From JBAOHV01 sp963714875 (GTDB lineage: Bacteria > Actinomycetota > Acidimicrobiia > Acidimicrobiales > Microtrichaceae), in NCBI GenBank assembly GCA_963714875.1, contig CAVQQI010000014.1, positions 186,001 to 250,000 of the forward strand: a stretch of DNA of 64,000 nt, read 5' to 3'. This document shows positions 8,462-17,377 of the stretch, one piece after another. A model generated the notes under the pieces. The model saw only the letters and a list, made by a program, of their open reading frames with translations. It did no database searches and was not told the origin of the DNA. The stretch's first letter is position 1; the number at the start of each line of letters is the position of its first letter. The translations under genes and the position numbers were made by a program.

Positions 8462-9078
8462 TGGGCATCTACGAGGAGCGGGTGCTGCCTCGACTCGTGG
8501 AACTGACCTGTGGCGGCAAGGACATGGAGAGGTTCCGCGCCCGCACCGCCGAGGGGCTCTCGGGAACCATCGTCGAGGTCGGCTTCGGATCGGGCCTGAA
8601 CGCTCCGGTCTACCCACCGGAGGTGACCCGGGTGATGGCCGTGGAGCCGAGCCAGCTGGCACGGGAGCGGTCGGCCCGCCACACGGCGGCCACCCACGCC
8701 TCGATCGAGTTCGTGGGTCTCGACGGTGAACGCCTGCCGCTCGAGGACGCCAGCTGCGACGGCGCACTGTGCACCTTCGTGCTGTGCACCATCCCCGACG
8801 TCGAGGCCGCCCTCGCCGAGTTGTACCGAGTGGTGAAGCCCGGGGGCGAGTTCCACTTCCTGGAGCACGGCCGGGCACCCGACGAGTCGGTACGGGTCTG
8901 GCAACGCCGACTCGAGCCGATCCAGCGTCGCGTCGCCGGCGGTTGTCACCTGACACGGGACCCGGAGGTGCTGGTCAGCGACGCCGGATTCGAGATCGTC
9001 GAGCTCGACCGCCGCTACGTCCGAGGCCCGAAACCGCTGGTGTACTTCACACAGGGGCGGGCCGTCCGCCCGCAGTGA
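8461..9078 (+). CDS. Class I SAM-dependent methyltransferase
   Basis: 205 aa from ATG 8461, which overlaps the stop of the epimerase gene. Motif I VEVGFGSGLN, motif II-like MAVEPSQ, acidic motif LPLEDASCDGALCTFVLCTI and RVVKPGGEFHFLEH define a UbiE/METTL7-like methyltransferase. EPIQRRVAGGCHLTRDPEVL in the C-terminal part resembles the small METTL7-type subgroup, whose substrates are small lipophilic thiols or quinone-like compounds in known cases. The substrate is not predictable here. Coupled translation with a nucleotide-sugar enzyme gives a weak hint at a sugar substrate. Confidence 0.82.
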   Translation: MGIYEERVLPRLVELTCGGKDMERFRARTAEGLSGTIVEVGFGSGLNAPVYPPEVTRVMAVEPSQLARERSARHTAATHASIEFVGLDGERLPLEDASCDGALCTFVLCTIPDVEAALAELYRVVKPGGEFHFLEHGRAPDESVRVWQRRLEPIQRRVAGGCHLTRDPEVLVSDAGFEIVELDRRYVRGPKPLVYFTQGRAVRPQ

Positions 9079-9122
9079 ACCGCCCCGTGCTCGTTCGTCA
9101 TGCGCGGCCCGGCCGCGCTTCC

Positions 9123-9128
9123 TACACT
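9123..9128 (+). promoter_or_regulatory. -10 element TACACT upstream of livH, probably leaderless
   Basis: TACACT ends 8 bases before the ATG of livH (9137). There is no Shine-Dalgarno sequence in the remaining GCGGCGCA, so the livHMGF mRNA probably begins at the start codon. Confidence 0.45.
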
Positions 9129-9136
9129 GCGGCGCA

Positions 9137-10543
9137 ATGACACAGCGGAGCCGGCACCGGCCGACGAGGACGGGAGCGGTCGCCGCGCTCGTCGTCGTGG
9201 TGCTCGGCGTGGTGCTCGCGCTGTCGTTGCCCGGTCTCGCAGCCGCCCAGGACGACCCCATCGAACCCGTGACCACCGACGCCCCGGCCGGGGGTGCACC
9301 GACCACCGAAGTGCCGGACGCGGCGGAACCGGCCCCGACCGGGCCGCGGATCGTCGCCACGCTCTCTGCGGGCGATGACGGCGCGCCGGTCGAGGGCGTG
9401 GTGATGGAGGTCAGCATCGACGGCGAGGTGGTCGGTTCGGCCACCTCCGATGCCGACGGCGTCGTGGCGGTGGAGGTGCCGGGCGCCGGGCAGTACGACG
9501 TGACCCTGGACCCGTCGAGCTTCCCCGAGGGCATCGCCCTGGCCGAGGACGCACCCACCGAACTGTCGCCCAGAGTGCAGGCGACCGGTGACCGCTCGGT
9601 GATCTTCCGCCTCGTCGCCGACGGCGAGACCGCCGCCACCGGCACCTCGGGGGTGGAGCGCTTCGCCAGCCTGCTGGCCAGCGGCGTCCGTTTCGGTCTG
9701 GTCATCGCGCTCGCAGCGGTGGGGCTGTCGCTGATCTTCGGCACGACCGGCCTGACCAACTTCGCCCACGGCGAACTCCTCACGTTCGGCGCGCTCGCCG
9801 CCTGGTACCTGAACTCCAGCAGCGGCGGCCTGGGGCTGCCGCTCGCGCTCGCGACACTCGGGGGCATCATCGCGGCCGGCCTGTTCGGTGCGTCGTTCGA
9901 GCTCGGCATCTACCGACCGCTGCGGCGCCGCGGGATGCCCATCGTGACGCAGATGGTCGTGTCGATCGGACTGGCGTTCGGTCTCCGCTACCTGTTCAGC
10001 ATCGTCTTCGGCGCCGGAGCACAGCAGTACTCGCAGTACGCGGCCCAGGCACCGTCGGTGCAGCTGGGCCCGATCCTGGTGCGCCCCAAGGACGTGATCG
10101 TCGCCGTCGTCGCGGCGATCGCGTTGATCCTGGTCGGCGTGTTCCTGCAACGGGCACGTCTCGGCACCGCGATCCGGGCGGTGTCGGACAACCGCGACCT
10201 CTCCATCGCATCAGGCATCGACGACAAGCGCGTCGTGCTGATCGTGTGGACGATGGCCGGCGCCATGGGCGGCCTCGCCGGCGTCATGTTGGGAACCACC
10301 GAGTTCGTCGCGTTCAACATGGGCCAGCGGGTGTTGCTGGTCATGTTCGCGGCCGTGCTGCTGGGCGGCCTGGGCACCACGTTCGGCGCCATGTTCGGAG
10401 GTCTCTTCGTCGGCATCGTCTCGGACCTGTCGACCCTGTGGCTGGACGCGGACCTGAAGATCATCGTGGCGCTCGCCACGCTGGTGGCGGTGCTGCTGGT
10501 GCGACCCCAGGGTGTGTTCGGCGTGAGGGCGAGGACGGCATGA
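9137..10543 (+). CDS. livH: Branched-chain amino-acid-type ABC permease LivH with an extracytoplasmic N-terminal domain
   Basis: 468 aa, against about 290-300 for usual LivH. Residues 175-468 are the permease: SLIFGTTGLTNFAHGELLTFGA, the MVVSIGLAFGLRYL region and the cytoplasmic coupling loop FLQRARLGTAIRAVSDNRDLS. In front of it are a signal peptide (about 13-38), a Thr/Pro-rich linker (40-70) and a beta-rich domain (about 70-160; VATLSAGDDGAPVEGVVMEV, then SATSDADGVVAVEVPGAGQY) like a carboxypeptidase-regulatory/CNA-B fold. That extra domain would sit outside the cell next to the binding protein. First gene of livHMGF; ATGA overlap with livM. Confidence 0.9.
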   Translation: MTQRSRHRPTRTGAVAALVVVVLGVVLALSLPGLAAAQDDPIEPVTTDAPAGGAPTTEVPDAAEPAPTGPRIVATLSAGDDGAPVEGVVMEVSIDGEVVGSATSDADGVVAVEVPGAGQYDVTLDPSSFPEGIALAEDAPTELSPRVQATGDRSVIFRLVADGETAATGTSGVERFASLLASGVRFGLVIALAAVGLSLIFGTTGLTNFAHGELLTFGALAAWYLNSSSGGLGLPLALATLGGIIAAGLFGASFELGIYRPLRRRGMPIVTQMVVSIGLAFGLRYLFSIVFGAGAQQYSQYAAQAPSVQLGPILVRPKDVIVAVVAAIALILVGVFLQRARLGTAIRAVSDNRDLSIASGIDDKRVVLIVWTMAGAMGGLAGVMLGTTEFVAFNMGQRVLLVMFAAVLLGGLGTTFGAMFGGLFVGIVSDLSTLWLDADLKIIVALATLVAVLLVRPQGVFGVRARTA

Positions 10544-11538
10544 GCGTGCTGGCACTGGATGCTGGCGCCGCGCTGGTGGACGGACTGCGCGAGGCGGTCG
10601 GCGTCCAGGCCGCCTACTACGCGCTGGCGGCGATCGGACTGAACCTGCAGTTCGGCTACGCCGGGCTGTTGAACTTCGGCCACGTCGCCTCGGCGCTGGT
10701 CGGCGCCTACGGAGCAGCCATCGTGGTCGACAGCGGGGGCTCGCTCTGGCTGGGGATCGCCGTCGGCGTGCTGGCAGCGGGCCTGCTGGGTCTGCTGATG
10801 GGCATGCCCACGTTGCGGCTCCGGGCCGACTACCTGGCGATCGCGACCATCTCGGTCGCCGAGATCCTCCGTGTCGTGACCAACTCGGCCCGTGTCCAGA
10901 GCATCACGGGAGGTCCGATCGGGATCACGGGCGTCGCGGACGACTTCTACGACATCAACCCGATCCCCGCTGGTCGCTACGGGTGGGGCGCGTTCTCGTT
11001 CAACCAGAACACCCTGTTCACCATGGCGGTCGGCTGGACCCTGGTCGCGCTGGCGTGCCTGCTGATCTGGTCACTGGCGCGCAGCCCCTGGGGTCGGCTG
11101 CTCAAGGCGGTGCGGGAGGACGAGGAGGCCACGCGGGCCCTGGGCAAGAACGTGTTCGGCATGAAGCTCCAGGCCTTCGTCATCGGCAGCGTCATCGGCG
11201 GCTTCGCCGGCATCCTGTTCACCTTCGACGGCGGGTTCGTGAGCCCGACGTTCTTCCTGGCCCAGACGACGTTCAACTGGTACCTGGTCGTCATCCTCGG
11301 CGGCATCGCCACCGTGTTCGGACCCCCGTTGGGGGCGATCGTGTTCTGGTTCTTCATCTCCGCGTTCAACTCGATCCTGGTGCAGGCCATCGGCCGTGAC
11401 GGCTGGTGGATCATCGACTCGACCGACACGGGTGCGGTGCGCTTCGTCGTGGTCGGCATCGCCATCGTCGTGCTCCTCGTCTTCCGCCCACAGGGCCTCC
11501 TGGGCAACAAGGAGGAGGCGATGATCGGTGACCACTGA
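10540..11538 (+). CDS. livM: Branched-chain amino-acid-type ABC permease LivM
   Basis: 332 aa. ATG 10540 overlaps the livH stop. The signatures are AIGLNLQFGYAGLLNFGHVA near the N-terminus, MPTLRLRADYLAIATIS, TGGPIGITG and the coupling loop RSPWGRLLKAVREDEEATRALGKN. Eight to ten transmembrane helices. Partner of LivH in the membrane pore of a high-affinity importer for leucine-type amino acids or related small molecules (amides, urea). Its last codons overlap the livG start by 11 bp. Confidence 0.92.
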   Translation: MSVLALDAGAALVDGLREAVGVQAAYYALAAIGLNLQFGYAGLLNFGHVASALVGAYGAAIVVDSGGSLWLGIAVGVLAAGLLGLLMGMPTLRLRADYLAIATISVAEILRVVTNSARVQSITGGPIGITGVADDFYDINPIPAGRYGWGAFSFNQNTLFTMAVGWTLVALACLLIWSLARSPWGRLLKAVREDEEATRALGKNVFGMKLQAFVIGSVIGGFAGILFTFDGGFVSPTFFLAQTTFNWYLVVILGGIATVFGPPLGAIVFWFFISAFNSILVQAIGRDGWWIIDSTDTGAVRFVVVGIAIVVLLVFRPQGLLGNKEEAMIGDH

Positions 11539-12412
11539 CGTCATCCTCACCGCGCACGACGTGCACCGCTCCTTCGGTGGCGTCCGGGCCGTGTCGGTCG
11601 ACCACTTCGAGGTGGAACGCGGCTCCATCGTCGCCCTGATCGGCCCCAACGGCGCCGGGAAGACCACCTTCTTCAACGTCCTGACCGGGTTCGAGAAGGC
11701 CGACGGCGGACGCTGGGAGTTCCAGGGTCAGGACCTCTCGGGCCGACATGCGTACTCGATCGCCCGTGCCGGCATGGTGCGCACCTTCCAGTCCGCGCGG
11801 GTCTTCCCGCGGCTGTCGGTCACCGACAACGTCCGGCTCGGGGCGAAGGGCCAGCTGGGCGAGCGACTGTCGCGCGCACCGTGGCCGTGGACGTGGCGGA
11901 CCCAGGACGAGCAGCTGGCCGACCGTGCCGCCGAACTGGTCGACTGGGTCGGGCTGGGACCCAAGGCCGACGACTTCGCCGGCTCGTTGTCAGGAGGGCA
12001 GCGCAAGTTGCTGGAGTTGGCTCGCTCGGTCATGAGCTCGCCCGCGCTGCTGATGCTCGACGAACCGATGGCCGGGGTGAACCCGGCCCTGCGACAGGCC
12101 CTGCTCGAGAAGATCGGCGAACTGCCCGGCGAGGGCATCACCGTGCTGTTCGTCGAGCACGACATGGACGTCGTCTCCGCCGTGTCCGAACGTGTCGTGT
12201 GCATGGCCGAGGGATCCATCATCGCCTCGGGCACCGCCGGTGAGGTCGCCGCCGACGAGCGGGTGATCGAGGCCTACCTGGGAGCGTCGAGCGGCGACCT
12301 GCGCGACACCCCCTCGACACGCCCGCCACGTGCGGGGGCCGAGGACATCTCGGTCGATGACGAGGTCGTGGACCCGGTCACCGGCATCGAGGGCGAGGAA
12401 CCCGGCGCATGA
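11528..12412 (+). CDS. livG: ABC transporter ATPase LivG
   Basis: 294 aa from GTG 11528, nested in the livM end. Walker A GPNGAGKT, Q-loop region MVRTFQSARVFPRLSV, signature LSGGQRKLLELARS, Walker B LLMLDEPMAG and H-loop VEHDMD. LivG-type ATPases carry the AGVNP motif after Walker B, as here. A C-terminal acidic extension of about 45 residues (from SSGDLRDTPSTRPP onward) is unusual and probably disordered. Powers import with LivF. Confidence 0.92.
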   Translation: MTTDVILTAHDVHRSFGGVRAVSVDHFEVERGSIVALIGPNGAGKTTFFNVLTGFEKADGGRWEFQGQDLSGRHAYSIARAGMVRTFQSARVFPRLSVTDNVRLGAKGQLGERLSRAPWPWTWRTQDEQLADRAAELVDWVGLGPKADDFAGSLSGGQRKLLELARSVMSSPALLMLDEPMAGVNPALRQALLEKIGELPGEGITVLFVEHDMDVVSAVSERVVCMAEGSIIASGTAGEVAADERVIEAYLGASSGDLRDTPSTRPPRAGAEDISVDDEVVDPVTGIEGEEPGA

Positions 12413-13173
12413 CCACCGATGCCGACCCGCGGCCCACCGCGCACGCCGCCACCAACCTGGTCCAGATCCACGAGATGGTCGCGGGCTACGTCCCCGGCGT
12501 GGACATCCTGCGCGGCGCGTCGATCCACGTGGGGCACGGCGAGATGGTCGGCATCATCGGACCCAACGGCGCGGGCAAGTCGACACTGATCAAGGCCATC
12601 TTCGGCCTGGTGCCGGTGCGCGGCGGCACGATGGAGCTGGACGGGGCCGACATCATCGGCACCGCCGGATTCGAGCTGGTCAAGCGCGGAGTGGGCTACG
12701 TGCCCCAGGTGCGCAACGTGTTCGGCACCCTGACCGTGTCGGAGAACCTGCGCATGGGGGTGTTCCTCCGCCCCGAACGCTTCGAGGACCGTCGTGATGC
12801 GGTGTTCGAGCTGTTCCCGGTGCTGGCCGACAAGCGCAACGACCGCGCCGAGTCGCTCTCGGGCGGCCAGCGCCAGGTCCTGGCGATGGGCAGGGCGCTC
12901 ATGATGGAACCCACCCTGATGCTGTTGGACGAGCCGTCCGCCGGGCTGTCGCCCAACATGCAGGACGAGGTGTTCGAACGCATCGCTGCGATCAACGCCG
13001 AGGGCGTGTCGATCCTGATCGTCGAGCAGAATGCCCACAAGGCGCTGCGCATCTGCAACCGCGGGTACGTGCTCGACCAGGGCGTCGTCGCCCACACCGG
13101 CACCGGCGCAGCGCTGATCTCCGACCCCATGGTGATCGAGCTCTACCTGGGCTCGCTGGCGCGCAAGCGCTGA
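12409..13173 (+). CDS. livF: ABC transporter ATPase LivF
   Basis: 254 aa. ATG 12409 overlaps the livG stop (ATGA). Walker A GPNGAGKS, VGYVPQVRNVFGTLTVSENL (LivF-type Q-loop region), signature LSGGQRQVLAMGRAL, Walker B LMLLDEPSAGLSP and H-loop region VEQNAHKAL. Second nucleotide-binding subunit of the importer and last gene of the four-gene operon, followed by two hairpins. Confidence 0.93.
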   Translation: MTTDADPRPTAHAATNLVQIHEMVAGYVPGVDILRGASIHVGHGEMVGIIGPNGAGKSTLIKAIFGLVPVRGGTMELDGADIIGTAGFELVKRGVGYVPQVRNVFGTLTVSENLRMGVFLRPERFEDRRDAVFELFPVLADKRNDRAESLSGGQRQVLAMGRALMMEPTLMLLDEPSAGLSPNMQDEVFERIAAINAEGVSILIVEQNAHKALRICNRGYVLDQGVVAHTGTGAALISDPMVIELYLGSLARKR

Positions 13174-13188
13174 ACAGGGATCGTCCAG

Positions 13189-13212
13189 CCCCCTCCAGCA
13201 CTCCGGAGGGGG
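13189..13212 (+). terminator. Short hairpin after livF
   Basis: 8-bp arms CCCCCTCC (13189-13196) and GGAGGGGG (13205-13212), 8-base loop, 16 bp after the livF stop. Confidence 0.45.
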
Positions 13213-13238
13213 GCGGGCTGTTGCCAACTCGGACGCGG

Positions 13239-13268
13239 GACGGGGCCCGGATCGCTCCGGGCCCCGTC
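13239..13268. terminator. Strong bidirectional hairpin between livF and livK
   Basis: Perfect 13-bp arms (13239-13251 and 13256-13268) closed by the tetraloop TCGC, between two convergent genes. Confidence 0.75.
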
Positions 13269-13313
13269 GTCGAGGTCGGTCGTGGACCGACCGGTCTCAG
13301 CTGTGACGACCGA

Positions 13314-14609
13314 TCAGATGGACACCCTGATCTGGTCGACCTCGAGTGTGGTGTCGGCGCCCTCGGCGTCGTACTCCCAGACGTCGTAGACGCCCTCGCC
13401 CGGCTCCATCACGTCCCACGTGTCGAACGCACTCGAAGCACCCCGGTAGTGGATCGTCTCACCAGCGTCGAGGAACTCCTTGCACTCGGCGTAGGTCTGG
13501 CAGTCGTTGTCGCCCTCGAGGTTGCCCGCGAAGGCCGCCTGGATGTCCGGGCCGGCATCGCTACCCGCAGCCTCGGCGGCGAGCGCCATCAGGTTGGTGC
13601 AGTCGTAGTAGTACGACGAGAAGATGGTGTCGATGCCGGTCTCGGCGAACTTCGCCGTGAACGGGTGCTCGATGCCCGAGGGAGCAGCAGCGGGGGCGGT
13701 GCCCTTGATGCCGGCGACCTTGGACGGGTCCTCCGGGTCGACGGTCTCACCGAAGGCCGAGCTCTTCATGCCGTCCGCGGTGTAGATCGGGATGTCGGAC
13801 GGGCCTGCGCCCTGACCGATCATCTCGTTGAGGATCTTCGCGCCGTCCTCGTTGAAGCCGATGACAGCGACTGCTTCAGGACTCGAGTCGATGACCTTCT
13901 GCACATCCGCGGAGTAACCGCTGGGCGAGTCGGGGTTGTACAGGACCACCGTGGTGATCTCGACGCCGGACTCCTTCAGACCAGCCTCGAGCGACTCCGA
14001 GAAGCCCTTGCCGTAGTCGTCGTTGCGGGCGATGATCGCCACGCTCGCGTTCTCGTCGCCGGCGATCAGCTCGGCGAGCGCCGGACCCTGGAGTGAGTCA
14101 CCGGGGGCGGTACGGAGGAAGTAGCCGTCACCGGTGCCCGTCAGGTTGGCCGCCGTCGTGGATCCCGAGCAGGTGGGGACCTGATCGGTGCCGAGCGTCT
14201 CGACGAGCTTGTTGGCCACGCTCGACGGGGCCGGACCGATGATCGCGTCGACCTTGTCGGTGTTGATCAGCTTCGAGTAGGTGGCCTGGGCGACCGTCGC
14301 GTCGGTGCCGTCGTCACCCTCGACGACCTGCACCGGCTCGCCGAGCACGCCGCCGGCTGCGTTGATCTCCTCGACCGCGATGTTGATCGGCGTCTGGAGC
14401 GAGTCGACGATGACGTTCAGGTCACCGGACTGGGGAACCAGGGTGCCCAGGACGAGCTGGTCGTCGACGTTGCCGCGGTCCGCTGACTCGGCGGCCTCGG
14501 TCGTGGTCGTGGACTCGTCGGCACTCTCGTCGTCATCGCCGCAGGCGCTGGCGATCAGCGCGAACGCACCGACGGCCAGCACGACTCGCGCTAGTTGGAC
14601 TCTTCGCAT
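13314..14609 (-). CDS. livK: Branched-chain amino-acid-type substrate-binding lipoprotein
   Basis: 431 aa. Lipoprotein signal MRRVQLARVVLAVGAFALIASAC (lipobox Cys 23), then an acidic Thr/Glu-rich spacer and a Peripla_BP_6 fold: LVLGTLVPQSGDLNV, INAAGGVLGEPVQVV, IGPAPSSVANKLVETLG, VAIIARNDDYGKGFS and VIGFNEDGAKILNEM. It captures the ligand for LivHMGF. It is transcribed towards the permease operon from the other strand with its own promoter, so the stoichiometry of binding protein to permease can be set separately. The ligand class cannot be told from sequence. Confidence 0.92.
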   Translation of the reverse strand: MRRVQLARVVLAVGAFALIASACGDDDESADESTTTTEAAESADRGNVDDQLVLGTLVPQSGDLNVIVDSLQTPINIAVEEINAAGGVLGEPVQVVEGDDGTDATVAQATYSKLINTDKVDAIIGPAPSSVANKLVETLGTDQVPTCSGSTTAANLTGTGDGYFLRTAPGDSLQGPALAELIAGDENASVAIIARNDDYGKGFSESLEAGLKESGVEITTVVLYNPDSPSGYSADVQKVIDSSPEAVAVIGFNEDGAKILNEMIGQGAGPSDIPIYTADGMKSSAFGETVDPEDPSKVAGIKGTAPAAAPSGIEHPFTAKFAETGIDTIFSSYYYDCTNLMALAAEAAGSDAGPDIQAAFAGNLEGDNDCQTYAECKEFLDAGETIHYRGASSAFDTWDVMEPGEGVYDVWEYDAEGADTTLEVDQIRVSI

Positions 14610-14722
14610 GGTGTACTCCCGTGACCCTCTTGGTTCGGACCGCCGCCGGGTAGCGACGCCCGGATGAACTGTAGGTGTCGTTCAGGGGCGATGGCGGCGA
14701 TATCGGGCCTCACCACCCACGC

Positions 14723-16003
14723 TCAGCCCGCGCCGGGCAGCTGCGCCGGCAGGCCGTCGGGGAACGGTGGCAACGGTTCGGTGTGCAGCTCGGGCGCCGA
14801 CGGAGCCAGGAGCCGGGGTCCCAGCAGTTGCGCGGCAGGGATCGAATACGGGTCTGCCGCGGCCAGATCCACCCCGTAGCCCAGATCTGCGAGCGCCGCG
14901 ATGGTCAGGCGACTCATCGGCGCCGACCCCTGACCGAGGAATCCGGTCATCAGCTCGTCGCCGAACACCGCCTCTCGCCAGTGCCCCACGACGGTGCCCT
15001 GCCCGCCCTCGTTCTCGAGCGGCACGTTGCGCACACCACCCAGCTCCTGGTGCGCCGCCACACCGGCGCGACCGATGTAGCTGGGATCGGTGAGCAGGTC
15101 GGCGACGAAACCGTTCAGCGCCCAGCTGGCGCCCAGACCCAGCACGTGGCCCATCTCGTGCAGGATCACGTCGCCGAGGCGGCCGTTCGCTGCCAGCTGG
15201 TCCAGGTCGGCGGTGTCGAACTCCATCAGGCCCCAGTACGGCTGCCAGTCGGGCTCGCGGATGAGCAGCCCGCCCGCCCGGCCGAGCACCTGACCCGGAC
15301 CGTCGATGGCAACGTCACGGGCGTCGATCAACACGTCGTCGACCACCCCGTCGAAGCCGGGCACCCACCCGAACAGCCCGGCGGGCAGCTGGAGCGGCAC
15401 ATCAGCCACACCGGCAACCAGCACCTGCTCCCAGCGGGTCGCTGCGTCCTCGAACGCCTGACGGAACTCGGGGCGCATCCCGGGGTCGAGTCGCAGCGTG
15501 ATGTCGAACGGCTCGGGCGGCCCGGCGGCGACCGGCAGGGCCGCGCTGGCGACGACGGCGTCGAAGCTGCCGTCGCTGACCTCGAGGGTCGCCGTGCGCG
15601 TCCCGGGCGAGTCGAACTGCTCGAGCACCGTGTCGATCGATCGACACGGAACGATCTCGCGGTCGACCACGCCGTCGGAGTCGATGTCGAGGCGACAGGT
15701 GAGCAGATCGCCGTTCGGGTCGCTCACCCGCCACTGGTAGGTGGCCAGGACGGGAGCGACGGAGCGCTGCGCACGGGCGGTGAAGCTCGTGATGACCGGC
15801 GGACCCGGAGGCGCCGGCGGGCCCGGCATGGGCGCACAGGCTGCAGCGATCACCGCCAGGAGGAGCACCGAGACCGCTGCGATGCCGGCCACCCCCGCTC
15901 TTGGAGCCGCCGACCGTGACGGTCGTCCGGGTGGGCCCTGGCCCTGCGACCTGCGCGAGCGCCGCAGTCGTCGACCGATCTCGGACATCGTCGCCTGCGT
16001 CAT
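14723..16003 (-). CDS. Secreted leishmanolysin-like metalloprotease (lipoprotein)
   Basis: 426 aa from ATG 16003, with an AGGGGG box in front; longer upstream starts lack one. Hydrophobic signal with lipobox AAAC (Cys 56). Residues 65-160 form a PKD/Ig-like domain (QWRVSDPNGDLLTCRLDIDS). The catalytic domain runs from FDITLRLDP (166) with HEMGHVLGLG (282-291), a later His (GHWREAVFGDELMTGF, probable third zinc ligand) and a Met in that segment that can serve as the Met-turn. This arrangement fits metzincins of the M8 leishmanolysin type. An exported protease on the cell surface. A close homologue is encoded at 56861-59060. Confidence 0.85.
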   Translation of the reverse strand: MTQATMSEIGRRLRRSRRSQGQGPPGRPSRSAAPRAGVAGIAAVSVLLLAVIAAACAPMPGPPAPPGPPVITSFTARAQRSVAPVLATYQWRVSDPNGDLLTCRLDIDSDGVVDREIVPCRSIDTVLEQFDSPGTRTATLEVSDGSFDAVVASAALPVAAGPPEPFDITLRLDPGMRPEFRQAFEDAATRWEQVLVAGVADVPLQLPAGLFGWVPGFDGVVDDVLIDARDVAIDGPGQVLGRAGGLLIREPDWQPYWGLMEFDTADLDQLAANGRLGDVILHEMGHVLGLGASWALNGFVADLLTDPSYIGRAGVAAHQELGGVRNVPLENEGGQGTVVGHWREAVFGDELMTGFLGQGSAPMSRLTIAALADLGYGVDLAAADPYSIPAAQLLGPRLLAPSAPELHTEPLPPFPDGLPAQLPGAG

Positions 16004-16245
16004 CGTTCCCCCTGTCGCACCCGGGCCCCCGGCCCACTGCGTCACGGCGACGCTATCGAACTCGCTGCCCGGAGCACGGCACGACCGCAGCCCGACGACT
16101 GCCCGACCACAGAGCGACCGCAGCCCGACGACTTCGCGCCGGCGGACTCCGCGACCGCGCCGCGGACCGGTCGGTGACGTTTCACCCGACGTGGGCACGC
16201 GGCGACGTGGCATGCTCCGCGTCGGCGGATCGTTGGAGGTGGCTC

Positions 16246-17229
16246 GTGGAATCGGTGAGCTTCGTCGGCATCGACATCAAGGTCGTCGCGTGGGACGAAC
16301 GCGCCGACCGAGCGGTCGCAGAGGACTGGCTGGAGGTCCCGCCCGCGGTCGAGGCCCACAACGTCGAGGACTACGTCTTCGGCCGCTTCGGCGAGCCCGT
16401 CGACGTCGCAGTCACCCGGACCGACGAGTTCGGCGAGCTGGTCACCGGATGGGTGTTCTCGACCGCTGCGCTGGAACGGACCGCCCTGCCGTCGGACGGC
16501 CTGCACATGATGGTGGTGCCGTTCGTCCGGTTCCCCGACGGGACCCGCCAGGAGCTCTTCGAGTACAACGCCGAGCTCCACCGGGAGTTCGCCGCGCTGG
16601 TCGGTGGACTCGATCCGGACCTGGACGTGCTCGGGGCCATGGTCCCTGCGGAGTCCTCCGCACGGCTGGAGGACGAACGCCCCACCCTGGTCGGCACCGA
16701 ACGCGAGCAGCTGGAGTTGCAGGTCGGCGGCTGGTTGCGACGCATGCTCACCGAGGGGTGGACGTACCTCATCCTGGAGGTGTCCCACAGCGGCCGCTAC
16801 GTGCAGTTCCTGACCCACGACGGCGCCTGGCTGCGCGGCGAGACCGTCGGACCCCGCTACCTGGAGGGACACGCGCCGCTGACCGACGACGAACACGAGT
16901 CGCTGTGCGCCCTGGGGTGGAACCCACCCGACAGCCACGGCGACGACTGCGGCAACTACTGGGTCGACTGGGGCGAGGAGGTCGACGACGTCGACCAGGG
17001 CCCCGGCTGGTTCGATGCCCAGGGCGGGATCGGTGGGTCCCGGCCGTTCGACGATCGGCAGCGAGCGAACGACGACCCTGCGCCCGACCGCCCGGTCGAC
17101 CGCGTGAGCGCCCGCGACATTCACGAAGCGAGCCGATTCGCAGCGGCTGTGCTCTGCGACGTCTTCGGCGTGACCGACCCGATCGACGTCGAGGTCATCA
17201 CCGGCGCCGCCACCCCGGCCGACGACTGA
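16246..17229 (+). CDS. TY-Chap-like domain protein
   Basis: 327 aa from GTG 16246 with GGAGG six bases upstream. Residues about 155-235 (LRRMLTEGWTYLILEV, then YVQFLTHDGAWLRGE and GPRYLEGH, LCALGWNPPD) resemble the TY-Chap (T3SS/YbjN-type peptide-binding chaperone-like) domain common in actinobacteria. The N-terminal 150 residues are acidic and unrecognised. No signal peptide or membrane segment, so cytosolic. Possibly a chaperone or partner of secreted proteins; the metalloprotease gene is divergent from it. Function unknown. Confidence 0.65.
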   Translation: MESVSFVGIDIKVVAWDERADRAVAEDWLEVPPAVEAHNVEDYVFGRFGEPVDVAVTRTDEFGELVTGWVFSTAALERTALPSDGLHMMVVPFVRFPDGTRQELFEYNAELHREFAALVGGLDPDLDVLGAMVPAESSARLEDERPTLVGTEREQLELQVGGWLRRMLTEGWTYLILEVSHSGRYVQFLTHDGAWLRGETVGPRYLEGHAPLTDDEHESLCALGWNPPDSHGDDCGNYWVDWGEEVDDVDQGPGWFDAQGGIGGSRPFDDRQRANDDPAPDRPVDRVSARDIHEASRFAAAVLCDVFGVTDPIDVEVITGAATPADD

Positions 17230-17377
17230 GGCCGGCGCTGCCACCGATCGCACCCGAGTTGCGATGTCGATCGGGAGCAGCGATCGGTGAGAAGCTCCCC
17301 TGAGCACCGCCGGGATGTCCGTCGGACGAGCTGGCGTGCAGGCCGACCGCGGACCGGGCGCCGTACAGGGGGTCACC

